Notes: generated from the letters alone by a model not told the origin. Positions 44,791-53,706 are shown, counted from the first letter of the stretch. The stretch: 64,000 bases of DNA from Dickeya lacustris (GCF_029635795.1 NZ_CP114280.1:496001-560000); one strand, 5' to 3'. A program made the numbers and translations.

Positions 44791-44874
44791 TGACGTCACG
44801 ACGCGCGAAGAAATGCCTGCATACACCAGAAGCCCTGCGGCCCGTATTCAGAGCCCCGTTTCATCCGGGTTAAC

Positions 44875-45905
44875 TCACAGACCCAATAGCCGCTCGGCAT
44901 TACCGTGAGCGATCAGCGCTTTATCGGCCTCACTGATGGGGAGGCTATCGATGAAAGCCCGCACCCCATCCAGACTCTGATATGGGTAGTCGATAGAGTA
45001 CAGAATCCGTTCCGCCCCCATCAGCGTGTGGATAAACTGAAAATGCGGTAGGGTCAGCATGCCGCTGGGCGAGACGTACACATGCTCGCGGTAGGTCTGC
45101 ACAATCGGGCGATGCAGACCCGATGCCTCCTGCGGGATAGCGTCTTCCAAGCGTTGCAAGAAGAAAGGCACCATTTCCCCCAGTGGCCGCTAATCACCTG
45201 CAGATTGGGATAACGGTCAAATACGCCAGCAAGCAGCATGCGCACAACCTGTATACCCGCTTCATTGTGCCACCCCCACGCAAACATCGATAAACGCGCG
45301 GTCACTTCCCGTTCAAAACCCTCGTAATAGCGCTGCTGAACAGCCAAATCAGGCAAGCCAGGATGAACATACAAAGGAACATTCAATTCATTGAGCGTGG
45401 CGAGCACGGGAGCGTAACGCTCATCATCCAGGAATGTATGCCCGGGGAGACCGTTGATGAGCACGCCCTTAAAGCCCAACTGTTTTACGGCCCGCTCTAA
45501 CTCTCGTGCTGCGGCCTGCGGCTCTTGCCAGGGCAACGTCGCAAATGCGGCAAACCGTGTGGGGTGGGCCTGCACAGCGAGCGCCAGCTTATCGTTGGCG
45601 GCACGATTCAGAGGGATAGCTTGGGCCGCTGGTAGCAGTTGAGGGAACCCACCGTAAGACAGTATCTGCATATCAATGCCTGCCTCATCCATATCGGCAA
45701 TGCGCGATGCGTCCACGTTGAGCCCCTTTTGAGCCGACTCAGAGGGGGCGATAACATGGGGTCGGCTGCGATCCGCAACATGTTGTCCATCAATCACCCG
45801 ATATCCCCAATCCTTCAGGTATGGGGCAGCCGTGAGTGCAAGTTCCTGAGTGGCCAGGCCAATGCCGGGATCAAGCACATGCTCTTCAACGCAGATCAGT
45901 TTCAT
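44875..45905 (-). CDS. Amidohydrolase-2 family protein, ACMSD/LigW-like (frameshifted)
   Basis: TIM-barrel metal-dependent hydrolase or decarboxylase. The frame from MKLICVEEHVLDP (ATG at 45905, AAGGAG upstream) contains the E-x-H metal motif, YVHPGLPD, and ISGHWG. It then breaks; the C-terminal part (EMVPFFLQRLEDA to SIDYPYQSLDGVRAF, with the metal/catalytic Asp) follows one frame over to 44875. The C-run at 45177-45181 is one short of the number needed to read HWGEMVPFF. With that base the protein is about 343 residues, full length. Relatives decarboxylate gamma-resorcylate or aminocarboxymuconate semialdehyde; the substrate here is not evident. Confidence 0.78.
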
Positions 45906-45940
45906 GCCGTTCTCCTTTATTCCGTTAGTCAGCATTTGCG

Positions 45941-46080
45941 CTAACAAGGCTGGAGCTGATGATGAGCACCCCGTTCATTGCGCGTGGATGCCAGCAGGAA
46001 AGGCACCACGTCGGTGGATTGCACCTCTTCCTCCTCCTCATTGGTGAATGCAGCTACCAGTGTGTAGGATTGGATTGTAT
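45941..46080 (-). pseudogene. DJ-1/PfpI family remnant
   Basis: A minus-strand stretch reads LVAAFTNEEEEEVQSTDVVP, followed by FLLASTRNERGAH and a divergent tail, ending in a stop at 45941-45943. This resembles the middle of ThiJ/PfpI-type proteins (AFTNxEExAVGLTDVVPFLLE). No start or N-terminal part remains. The next 350 bp (46081-46436) are AT-rich and hold no gene I recognise. Confidence 0.5.
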
Positions 46081-46436
46081 TGGGGCCACACTCAGATAAA
46101 AACTGGGGTTAAGGTTGAGTAATTCATAACCTAGAGTTGATAATTAAACGCGATGCACCGCCTTGACTACAATTCCCTTTTCTTCCACATCAATGCAGAG
46201 ACACGCCTCTGCAATATATCCCGCCTCATGCAAAGAGGTTTTATGCGCTCACTCCGCCTCAATATTTTTTATTAATTCTGGCAAATTCACCTATTCCCCA
46301 TAACAGCATCAAAAGCCATCCTATTTATGCATCAGCATTTTTAATATTCCTCCATGGTTATGAAGAGTTTTTTCTTCCTGTTTTATTACGCTGGCTTTAC
46401 CACAGAAAAACCGTATGTTTTATCGTTCACTACACT

Positions 46437-47315
46437 TTGCTATTAAAGCAAAATAAACTGATATTTCATCGCTATCATGGGTTAGGTAATGATTATCTGG
46501 TCTGTCATCAATCCGTCTTTGAAAAACTAACGCCCGCTCATATTCAGCGAATATGTCACCGTCATTATGGTATTGGTTCTGATGGTTTGCTTATCGATAT
46601 GCAAACTGATGGCATACCTGCACTTAAAATTATTAACCCTGACGGTTGCGAAGCGGAAAAGAGTGGTAATGGGTTGAGGATTTACGCGCGTTACCTGTTT
46701 GATTGTGGCCGGGTAATGCATACCCGATTTCCGATACAGACGGCAGGAGGAATGGTGTTTTGTCTGGTCGAGAAAGGCGCTCATCAGATAACGGTAGACA
46801 TGGGGCGAGCCAATTTTTCACCTGCTGCACTGCCAGCCCTCGTCGAGGGTGATGAAGCATTGTCCCTGCCATTAACGCTTGGAGAACACCGCTTCCACGC
46901 CACCCTGGTATCTATGGGCAACCCTCACTGTGTTATCCGCGTAAAACACCTCGACCTCGAGCTGGTACAGCACGTTGGCAGACAAATCGAAACACTGGCG
47001 ATATTCCCTCGCCGCACCAATGTTCAATTTGTTGAGGTACTCAACCGCCAGGCGATTACTATCGGTATTTGGGAGCGCGGCGCAGGATACACTCTCGCAT
47101 CAGGCAGTAGCAGTTGTGCCGCTGCCAGCGCCATGTACAAATTGGGCTACATTGAACCTCGCGTAACGGTACATATGCCGGGAGGACAGCTTGCCATCGC
47201 AATAGATAGCCAATTTCAAGTTCAGATGCGTGGGCCGGTACAGAAGGTAGCGGATATTACACTGGATAACGACTGCTTTTTTGACCTCATGCCCCCCACC
47301 CGCGACTCGGCCTGA
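46437..47315 (+). CDS. DapF-like isomerase paralogue lacking both catalytic cysteines
   Basis: 292 residues with the two-fold DapF fold: YHGLGNDYLV at the start, GIGSDGLLI, SMGNPHCVI and the C-terminal WERGAGYTLASGSSSCAAAS. The two catalytic Cys positions of diaminopimelate epimerase are Ser here: Ser76 in EAEKSGNGLR (normally CGNG) and Ser222 in TLASGSSS (normally ACGTG). Proton abstraction by the thiol pair is therefore impossible as in DapF, though other family isomerases use different bases. The start is a TTG at 46437; no in-frame ATG lies nearby. It is the last gene before the CDI array. Confidence 0.75.
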   Translation: MLLKQNKLIFHRYHGLGNDYLVCHQSVFEKLTPAHIQRICHRHYGIGSDGLLIDMQTDGIPALKIINPDGCEAEKSGNGLRIYARYLFDCGRVMHTRFPIQTAGGMVFCLVEKGAHQITVDMGRANFSPAALPALVEGDEALSLPLTLGEHRFHATLVSMGNPHCVIRVKHLDLELVQHVGRQIETLAIFPRRTNVQFVEVLNRQAITIGIWERGAGYTLASGSSSCAAASAMYKLGYIEPRVTVHMPGGQLAIAIDSQFQVQMRGPVQKVADITLDNDCFFDLMPPTRDSA

Positions 47316-47331
47316 CGTTTGCCGAGTAACC

Positions 47332-47409
47332 AACACCACCCTCGGCCAGCCGGTTATCGTCACCGTCGAGCGCGGGCGGCGGGTGATTGAGGTTGAGCTT
47401 AGGATCTGA
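47332..47409 (+). pseudogene. symE: symE 3' remnant (first copy)
   Basis: Codes for GQPVIVTVERGRRVIEVELRI and a stop, the last 25 or so residues of the SymE protein encoded intact at 58559. The 5' two thirds are missing. It lies tail-to-tail with the first immunity gene, with a hairpin between. Confidence 0.8.
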
Positions 47410-47423
47410 CCGGTAAAAATGAC

Positions 47424-47446
47424 GATCCTGGCGCAGGGCCGGGATC
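47424..47446 (-). terminator. Shared hairpin between symE remnant 1 and immunity gene 1
   Basis: GATCC...GGGATC flanking GC-rich bases, a degraded form of the hairpins at 50018 and 58797. On the minus strand T-rich sequence from GTAAAAA's complement follows, so it can end the immunity transcript. Confidence 0.6.
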
Positions 47447-47450
47447 TTTT

Positions 47451-47831
47451 CTATAACTTAGCTTTTATACCCAAGCGGATCATTTCAGTTGGGAACAAGG
47501 GTTGTAATATTATTTCATCATTAAAAATGAATAATTTTGGCGACAAGGCTGTCACATCATAAATATTTTCAGCAATCAATTTTAATTTCGTCTTAAATAC
47601 AGGAATACTAGCATCATCTGCAAAAACGAATACATCATCGGTTTTCATGGGGCTCTTAATCAACAGATCATCAATATTTCCATAATCTGAAAATTTCATT
47701 TCTGACCAAACAAGTCCCCCTCTTGAAAATGGATATTGATTTAAAATATCCATGACATCTTTTAATGCTTTCCCATCAATCACACTAAAATCAGCACTAA
47801 GCGCTTCTTTACACTCATCAAATAAAGTCAT
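47451..47831 (-). CDS. Putative CDI immunity protein 1
   Basis: 126 residues, no known domain by eye. Acidic, with predicted alternating helix and strand (DILNQYPFSRGGLVWSEMKF, DDVFVFADDASIPVFKTKLKLIAENIYDV). It starts 5 bp after the stop of the first CdiA C-terminal toxin, the standard cdiA-cdiI spacing. It should be cytoplasmic and bind that toxin. AT-rich compared with the toxin gene's GC-rich 5' part, as is usual for the variable module. Confidence 0.75.
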   Translation of the reverse strand: MTLFDECKEALSADFSVIDGKALKDVMDILNQYPFSRGGLVWSEMKFSDYGNIDDLLIKSPMKTDDVFVFADDASIPVFKTKLKLIAENIYDVTALSPKLFIFNDEIILQPLFPTEMIRLGIKAKL

Positions 47832-47836
47832 CGGCT

Positions 47837-49783
47837 TTACCTGTTTAGTTGTTTTAATATCGTTTCAAAAGATTTTTCATTACCCTCAAATGGTATGACC
47901 TGCTTTATTGCCTTTCCTGGGCCTTTACCTTGAGAGTAATCCCATGTATTGATATGAGTACCTTTTTCAGGATCATAATCGACACGCCAGCCTACCTTGC
48001 CATCATTAGATTGCCGACCAATAACCTTTCCATTACCAGCACTTATCTCCAATCGTCCAATAACAGGTTTAGAGTCGGCTCCTAAATTGCCTACGACATC
48101 CAATGCCTTATTTCGAGCACTTTCCCAGTTTTTCTCTGGTTTAAGAGTTTGTTCAATCGTATTCCCAGACTGAGAGCTACCACTCCCTGATTTTCCTTTT
48201 GATGCCAAATACGCCAAGTCATCCTGACTTGGCCCATCAGGGATCGGCGTCGTGGTAGTGTTTCCGGCAGTAGACGGTGCGCCATCGGTATTTCCGGTAT
48301 GGCTGGCTCCGTTCTTATCCGACTGATCCGGCGTCGTCAGCGTAGTGGCCGTGTTCTCTGTCGGGGCCGGGTTTTCCAGCTTGCCACCGGTCGGATCTTT
48401 ATCTGCTATCGGTAACTCCGTATGTCCCGGCCCACGGGTACCGTCACGCACCGCGCACTGTTCGCGGGTGCCTTCACAGCTTCCCCCCATCTCCTCGTCG
48501 TCACCTTTGCCGCTTCCCTGACGAACACCCTGACCGACCGCACCGGCGACCGCCGCCGCTTCACCGCCGACAGCCACAGGAGCCGCCGGTGGCGGTGCCA
48601 TGAAGTTATTCTCCACCGCATTGCGACCGGCCTGCGCGCCGCTGGCGGCTGCGTCCACATTCCCGGAGACGATCCCCGCTGCCAGCCCCGCCGCCACCGA
48701 AGCCAGCGCGCTGACCGACTGTTTTTCCGTTTCCGTCAGCGTGTTGCTGTCACGACCCGGGTACAGCGCCTGCATGATAAGCAGCCGCGCCGCCAGTTCG
48801 CCGCCCGCCGCGCCCACGGCCCCTGCCGCTGCATCCTTGCCCGACACCTGCGCCACCACCGCCCCCACCAGCGCATGGCCCATCGCATTCGCTGCAATAT
48901 CCGACGCGGTGGCGTTCTTCTCGTCCGCCGGCAACGCCGCCGTCGCCGCCTGCAGCCCGCGCTGCACGTCGCTGCCCGTGCCGTACGACGCCATCACCGC
49001 CTTGTACGCCGGCGTCTCCGCCAGGTCTTTCCGGTATTTATCCCACGCGGCCTCGGAGGCGGTATCCGGCAGGCGATCCACCTTGCCACTGGCTTCTGCC
49101 GCCCACGTCGCACGAATTTCCCCTTCGGTGCGCACCACCTCCATCACCTGCCCGCCCAGCGCCCCCACCGACTGCGCCAGCTGCAAGCGCTGCTGCTCCT
49201 TGTCAAACAGCGGACTCAGTCCGTTCGCCGCGTGCGCCGCATCCCGGCTCAGGCCCACCACGTCCTGCTGCTGCCCGGCCTGATTACGGATAATCAGCGC
49301 CCCCTCGCTCACCGCCGCGTACGTGGTGCTGGCAGCATTGCCGCCCCGCCCCAGTGACATCAGCGCCGACGGCGTGGTCATCGCCGCCGTTTTCAGCGCA
49401 TCCATCAGCCCCGGCGCCGTGCTCAGGCTTATCCCGCCGCCGCTGTGCGACACCGAAAACTCGGCCCGGTTGTCAATATTGCCAAAGCCCAGCGTGCCCG
49501 TCTCCAGCCGGTTGTTCTCCGCGCTGGCCGTCGAGCCTATCACCGCGCCATCCAGCTGGGTGTGGTTGCCGACATGAATGTCGTAACCCCCCTGACCGGC
49601 AAACAGCCCGGTCTGCTGCTCGCGGTAAAATGCCATGCTACCGCCCGACGCTGCCGCTGGCTTACGGCCTCGCCACCAGTTATGTTCCCCGGCGACCACA
49701 GCGGGCACTGCACGGTTTATTCCCGTCAACGTTGGGTGCAGGCGTTTCGGCATCGAACCCGTTGACCCGACTGCCGCCACCAA
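47837..49783 (-). CDS. cdiA: CdiA C-terminal fragment with toxin domain 1
   Basis: 648 codons, truncated at the 5' side. Order: the end of a filamentous-hemagglutinin repeat region (LFAGQGGYDIHVGNHTQLDG), the conserved pre-toxin region (about residues 130-410, Ala-rich), the VENN motif in AVENNFMAPP near residue 412, a Pro/Thr-rich linker, and a C-terminal toxin of about 100 residues (NGKVIGRQSNDGKVGWRVDY, HINTWDYSQGKGPGKAI). The last segment is seen in many CdiA and Rhs tips; I do not know its activity for certain, an RNase-type (BECR) fold being possible. The first ~45 residues do not match CdiA and lie past the breakpoint near symE copy 2, so no genuine start is visible. With no TpsB partner or Sec signal it is an orphan. 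Confidence 0.75.
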   Translation of the reverse strand: MVAAVGSTGSMPKRLHPTLTGINRAVPAVVAGEHNWWRGRKPAAASGGSMAFYREQQTGLFAGQGGYDIHVGNHTQLDGAVIGSTASAENNRLETGTLGFGNIDNRAEFSVSHSGGGISLSTAPGLMDALKTAAMTTPSALMSLGRGGNAASTTYAAVSEGALIIRNQAGQQQDVVGLSRDAAHAANGLSPLFDKEQQRLQLAQSVGALGGQVMEVVRTEGEIRATWAAEASGKVDRLPDTASEAAWDKYRKDLAETPAYKAVMASYGTGSDVQRGLQAATAALPADEKNATASDIAANAMGHALVGAVVAQVSGKDAAAGAVGAAGGELAARLLIMQALYPGRDSNTLTETEKQSVSALASVAAGLAAGIVSGNVDAAASGAQAGRNAVENNFMAPPPAAPVAVGGEAAAVAGAVGQGVRQGSGKGDDEEMGGSCEGTREQCAVRDGTRGPGHTELPIADKDPTGGKLENPAPTENTATTLTTPDQSDKNGASHTGNTDGAPSTAGNTTTTPIPDGPSQDDLAYLASKGKSGSGSSQSGNTIEQTLKPEKNWESARNKALDVVGNLGADSKPVIGRLEISAGNGKVIGRQSNDGKVGWRVDYDPEKGTHINTWDYSQGKGPGKAIKQVIPFEGNEKSFETILKQLNR

Positions 49784-49874
49784 CTGGATCAGGCATTATC
49801 CCGGGTGGTTTGTCATACCATCGGCATGACGGTAATGACAAAACATTTCCTGTCCGGGGACTGACGTATTTTCA

Positions 49875-50003
49875 GGCAACTCGCCGCCGCAACTCACCCT
49901 CAAGGGCCGCTGGCTGGAAGACCTCGGTTTTAACACCGGGCAACCGGTTATCGTCACCGTCGAGCGCGGGCGGCTGGTGATTGAGGCGGAGATTAGGATC
50001 TAA
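49875..50003 (+). pseudogene. symE: symE 3' remnant (second copy)
   Basis: Encodes PPQLTLKGRWLEDLGFNTGQ then PVIVTVERGRLVIEAEIRI and a stop, about 42 residues nearly identical to the intact SymE at 58559. The 5' third is missing; upstream sequence diverges abruptly at about 49875. It is tail-to-tail with immunity gene 2. Bases 49784-49874 hold only short open stretches I cannot assign. Confidence 0.85.
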
Positions 50004-50017
50004 CCGGTAAAAACAAA

Positions 50018-50041
50018 GATCCCGGCGCAGAGGCCGGGATT
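50018..50041 (-). terminator. Shared hairpin between symE remnant 2 and immunity gene 2
   Basis: GATCCCGGC (50018-50026) pairs with GCCGGGAT (50033-50040). On the minus strand TTTGTTTTT follows, so it terminates the immunity gene. Confidence 0.8.
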
Positions 50042-50044
50042 GTT

Positions 50045-50542
50045 CTAATTATTCGACGAGTAAGCTTTTAAAAAATCGTTGTACGTCTCATGAAGATGAT
50101 AAAATTTCGCATCGGGATCATCTTTCAATTCTTCATATCTTGCCATTAACTTTTCGAATAAACCATCTGGTACAGGATAAGGATCTGTCTCATTCTTTGC
50201 GCAGTAAAAATAGAATAGAGCCTCTTTCAGTAACGGAACTGATAAAGCTTTACTATTTTCAAGTAAAAATGAAAAAGAATATTGCCAGCCACTCTCTGAC
50301 AATAGTAAATACGATAAACAAGTTGATCTCAGGAAGTCATTATATAATATTTCCGACTCCAAGATTAACTTGCAAAAAATGAGTCCTTCATGTTGATTAG
50401 CTAAATAAAGAGCATTGAGATAATCAAATGCATCTTTCGCAGGATCTTCTGGCGAAAGCTCATTAACATAACCATATGCTAGGTAACTGTTTAGTCCATC
50501 AAATAACTCTTTGAGTTCTAGTTTGTTTGCACTCATCATCAT
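50045..50542 (-). CDS. Putative CDI immunity protein 2
   Basis: 165 residues, mostly helical, acidic, no recognised domain (NKLELKELFDGLNSYLAYGYV, FLLENSKALSVPLLKEALFYFY). It starts with ATG-ATG-ATG overlapping the stop of toxin 2 (50539), the tight coupling expected for cdiA-cdiI. Strongly AT-rich, unlike the neighbouring recombinase genes, which points to horizontal origin. Confidence 0.75.
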   Translation of the reverse strand: MMMSANKLELKELFDGLNSYLAYGYVNELSPEDPAKDAFDYLNALYLANQHEGLIFCKLILESEILYNDFLRSTCLSYLLLSESGWQYSFSFLLENSKALSVPLLKEALFYFYCAKNETDPYPVPDGLFEKLMARYEELKDDPDAKFYHLHETYNDFLKAYSSNN

Positions 50543-50951
50543 TTGAATGCTCCTGCCTGTACAGTTGATAACCGTTTTGAGCCATCAGGTAAAATAGTCC
50601 AGGTCGCATAAACCCTGACAGAACCACTGTCACCGGACACTACAACCGACGTTTGTCTGTTCGCAGGTGTAACACTTGTTGCTGAGTCCAATAGCTTATC
50701 CATTATCATGCTGTTATTAGTCGGTGTATTAGATATACCTGCATTATTGAGAACACGATCCATATCACGCGATCTTTCGATATTATGTATTTGATCCGAT
50801 AGTTGCTTTAGTCTAACTGCGTTACTTGGATCTTTAGCAAATAAGCTTTGATTAGCAACTTGTGAATCCTTAAGCGTATTTGACCTGCTCCCGATTGATT
50901 AATACACCGCGATGTTAGTAATGTCTTCATAAGCCACATGAGGACATCCCC

Positions 50952-51215
50952 ATGAAGAAGCGTTTTTCCGATGAACAGATCATCAGTATCCTCCGCGAGG
51001 CTGAAGTCGGCGTTTCAGCCCGGGAGCTCTGCCGTAAGCACGCCATTTCCGACGCCACGTTTTATACCTGGCGTAAGAAGTATGGCGGCATGGAGGTGCC
51101 TGAGGTTAAGCGCCTGAAGTCACTTGAGGAAGAGAACGCCAGACTCAAGAAGCTGCTCGCCGAGGCCATGCTGGATAAGGAGGCGCTTCAGGTGGCTCTT
51201 GGGCGAAAGTACTGA
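50952..51215 (+). CDS. IS3-family transposase OrfA
   Basis: 87 residues. Helix-turn-helix ([48 protein letters not shown], shortened here) then a leucine zipper ([25 protein letters not shown]). It binds the IS ends and, with OrfB, forms the transposase by programmed frameshifting in this family. Confidence 0.93.
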   Translation: MKKRFSDEQIISILREAEVGVSARELCRKHAISDATFYTWRKKYGGMEVPEVKRLKSLEEENARLKKLLAEAMLDKEALQVALGRKY

Positions 51216-52071
51216 CGACGACCAGAAGCGCGAAGTCGTGGTGTTGATGTGTGATGCGACCGGTCTGTCGCAACGTCGTGCCTGCAGACTCACAGGTTTG
51301 TCCCTGTCGACCTGCCGCTATGACGCTCAGCGTCCGGCGGCTGATGCCAATTTATCAGGGCGCATTACTGAACTGGCACTGGAGCGCAGGCGTTTTGGCT
51401 ACCGCCGCATATGGCAGTTACTGCGCCGTGAAGGGCTTCTGGTTAATCACAAGCGCGTGTACCGCCTTTATCATCTGAACGGGCTGGTCGTTAAACGCAG
51501 ACGTCGTCGTAAAGGGCTTGCAACAGAACGTCTGCCGCTGCTCCGCCCGGCGGCGCCCAACATGACCTGGTCGATGGATTTCGTCATGGATGCGCTGGCT
51601 ACCGGTCGCAGGATCAAGTGCCTTACCTGCGTCGATGACTTCACAAAGGAATGCCTGACGGTCACTGTTGCCTTCGGGATTTCAGGCGTGCAGGTCACGC
51701 GTATTCTGGACAGCATTGCGCTGTTTCGCGGCTATCCGGCTACGATAAGAACCGATCAGGGCCCGGAGTTTACCTGCCGCGCGCTCGAACAGTGGGCCTT
51801 TGAGCATGGAGTGGAGTTGCGACTTATCCAGCCCGGCAAGCCGACACAGAACGGATTTATTGAGAGTTTTAACGGACGCTTTCGCGATGAATGCCTGAAT
51901 GAACACGGGTTCAGCGACGTCAGTCATGCCAGGAAAACCATCAGCGAATGGCGTCAGGATTATAACGAATGTCGCCCGCACTCCACGCTGAATTATCAGA
52001 CGCCGTCTGAATTTGCAGCGAGCTGGAGAAAGGGTAATTCTGAGAGTGAAGGAGCCGACATTACTAACTGA
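51205..52071 (+). CDS. IS3-family transposase OrfB (DDE integrase core)
   Basis: About 288 residues with an HTH_21 region ([17 protein letters not shown]) and an rve integrase core: first Asp in TWSMDFVMD, second in [12 protein letters not shown], and Glu in [18 protein letters not shown]. The frame lies +1 relative to orfA instead of the usual -1. One base missing near 51217-51222 (GACGACGACC, where I would expect GACGACCGACC) would explain it, as error or inactivation. The open frame extends back to 51124, inside orfA. Confidence 0.92.
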   Translation, partial: ESTDDDQKREVVVLMCDATGLSQRRACRLTGLSLSTCRYDAQRPAADANLSGRITELALERRRFGYRRIWQLLRREGLLVNHKRVYRLYHLNGLVVKRRRRRKGLATERLPLLRPAAPNMTWSMDFVMDALATGRRIKCLTCVDDFTKECLTVTVAFGISGVQVTRILDSIALFRGYPATIRTDQGPEFTCRALEQWAFEHGVELRLIQPGKPTQNGFIESFNGRFRDECLNEHGFSDVSHARKTISEWRQDYNECRPHSTLNYQTPSEFAASWRKGNSESEGADITN

Positions 52072-52818
52072 GTTTTGTATTTAATCCCGGGGGCAGGTCA
52101 TATTATATTCCTTCTGCAACACTTCAAGATCACCTGAAGCCTTACCACGCATATAAAGCTCTATCTTATCGACAGGTATTTTCGCATCACCTTTTACAGC
52201 AGTAATATGGTTTTTCCCATTAGCATCTGGAAGTGAACTAACCTCAAAATTATTAGACAACTGCTGTTTACCAGCCAGAGCTTCTATCTTACTGGCAGCA
52301 GCAGAACCTATTACTGGTGCTATCGAAGCCGCCACAATCTTCATACCATCGTAAGTCGAGACATACTGCTCTGCCGTGGCTTTATCCACTCCCAGCATCT
52401 GCATAGCATAGTTTACCATCGCATCCTTCACCTGCTGCTGATTCTGTGCATCAACACTGGTGATATTCAGCAGGTTCACTATCTGGCTGTAAGCATCGCC
52501 GTACTGCTGGCTGGCCCTGGAGTTATAGTTGCCGGTGTTTTCGTACTCCGCTTTGGCCTGATACGCCTCCAGTCTGGCCGCTGCACAGGCCGCACTTCCA
52601 GCAGCACCATTACCGCAGGCCACAAGCACAGCACCGTCCCTTGAGATATCCAGCTCCGTTAACCGGGCAACGTCTTTCTCCGCCTGTTCACGCTCTGCCG
52701 GGTCTTTGCTGTCGCGGAGTTTCTGCTTCGCTACCTCAAGCTCTGATTTCTCAGAGACACTCAGGAAGTTATTCTCCACAACAACGTCATCCGTTGCGAA
52801 GTCAGCCGACGAACCCAC

Positions 52819-53456
52819 TTTTTCCCTGTGCAGTCAGCCGGTTACAGCCGGTTTTCCCTGAAGCGTTTCGATACCCGAACTCCGAAGCCCCGATACGCGG
52901 TTTTGGCCCCCGACACGCTACCGCCCTGCCGGGGCTTTCGCCTGCAACCCACGCATCATAGCAGCGGCGGCAGCCGCTGCCATCCGGTGTTGGGGGTTCA
53001 GTTTGGGGTTCCATCGCAACCCGTGACGGGCCACAGCTTGCCTGTGGCGCCGGCGCGGGTTCTGCCGGTGCGGACGGCACAGAGTCCGCAAGCGACGCCC
53101 TGCGGCGCTCTGTGACTCCGACGGTTAAGGAGAAGAGGCACCTGCATGACCACGCCGGACAGCAACCCGCCAGGCGACCATCGGGGAGGCCCCCGGCGGG
53201 GGCCGCACGGGGCGGAGATGGCGAGCACGGGAACGAGCAAGGAGCCTGCGACTGCGAGCCGGGCGCAGCCAGTGAAGCGGGGTTGGGGCGGGGGCGAGGT
53301 AATGCCTTTCAGCGGAGGCCCGACGGGCCGACTTCTTCTTGGGGGTTGGGTTTGGGGGTTGACCTGAGTGCTGACGAAGGAACACCGGAGCCGACAGCGG
53401 AAGGCGCCGCCTTGCGCGCCGCGCCTCATCCGCGATGCCAATGGCGGGGGCGCAAG
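52819..53456 (-). promoter_or_regulatory. GC-rich leader upstream of orphan toxin 2
   Basis: About 640 bp without a supported gene. On the minus strand TGCTATGAT (52963-52955) is an extended -10 element about 135 bp before the GTG start of the toxin, with several GC hairpins in the putative leader RNA (CCCCGGCAGGG...CGGGG; ACCGGC...). A plus-strand frame from 53146 (MTTPD...) has AGAGG upstream, but its continuation differs between the two copies because of indels. The whole leader recurs at 60075-60703. Confidence 0.45.
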
Positions 53457-53550
53457 ACATAATGCGGATTATACGATACGAGCCGCTCCACGCGGCGTGA
53501 AGGAGCCGTGGGCTTGCCCGGCGAGCTTCGTATAATCCCCCGCATTATGT
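53457..53550. repeat. Dyad near the recombinase gene, copy A (candidate recombination site)
   Basis: ACATAATGCGGATTATACGA (53457-53476) is repeated in inverted form at 53528-53550 with three extra C. Between the arms lies a small GCCGC-TCCAC-GCGGC hairpin. The site is 157 bp past the tyrosine recombinase stop and conserved in copy B. Paired inverted arms next to a recombinase gene resemble core-type attachment sites. Confidence 0.5.
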
Positions 53551-53706
53551 TGAACGGCTGACCGGCCAGCCGCCGGGGTGACACGGAGCACCGCCGCACA
53601 ACGCGGGCCGGGCGGACGTTTACCCCCGCCCGCGATGCCGCCTGACGGCAGTCAGCCCGCCGGGCTGTCTGCCGAACCCGCTCCCGCCGCACTCAACCGG
53701 AGAGCG

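Larger units (their letters stand above)
50881..52100 (+). mobile_element. IS3-family insertion sequence, 1220 bp
   Basis: The ends are imperfect inverted repeats: the left end reads TGACCTGCTCCCG and the right end, on the other strand, TGACCTGCCCCCG, each followed by GATTAA and a shared GTTAGTAATGTC further in. The flanks carry a direct repeat TATT (50877-50880 and 52101-52104). Two overlapping genes, orfA and orfB, encode the transposase. The insertion disrupts cdiA-CT module 2. Confidence 0.9.
50539..52818 (-). pseudogene. cdiA: Orphan cdiA-CT module 2, split by an IS
   Basis: The 5' part (52101-52818) starts at a GTG with AGGG 5 bp upstream and reads [19 protein letters not shown], the VENN motif that marks CdiA C-terminal modules. 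Next comes a putative cell-entry domain (NITSVDAQNQQQVKDAMVNY). The 3' part (50539-50880) ends in VVVSGDSGSVRVYATW and TILPDGSKRLSTVQAGAFK. An IS3-family element at 50881-52100 with a 4 bp target duplication divides them. Removing the IS and one TATT copy gives KEYNTLKDSQVANQ in one uninterrupted frame of about 350 residues. The toxin activity is unknown. Its immunity gene overlaps the stop and is intact. Confidence 0.85.

Noticed and set aside
48422..49357. A long plus-strand open frame (over 300 codons) opposite cdiA-CT1
   Set aside because: It is the antisense shadow of a GC-rich coding region; its Arg/His-rich composition and lack of a ribosome site are typical of that.
50889..52090. Shorter IS boundaries at the GATTAA motifs
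   Set aside because: No target duplication results. Ends at TGACCTGC give matching inverted repeats, a TATT duplication and a restored reading frame.
52998..53462. Several open frames in the leader on both strands
   Set aside because: They change length and frame between the two repeat copies through indels and have Pro/Arg/Gly-rich composition without domain features.
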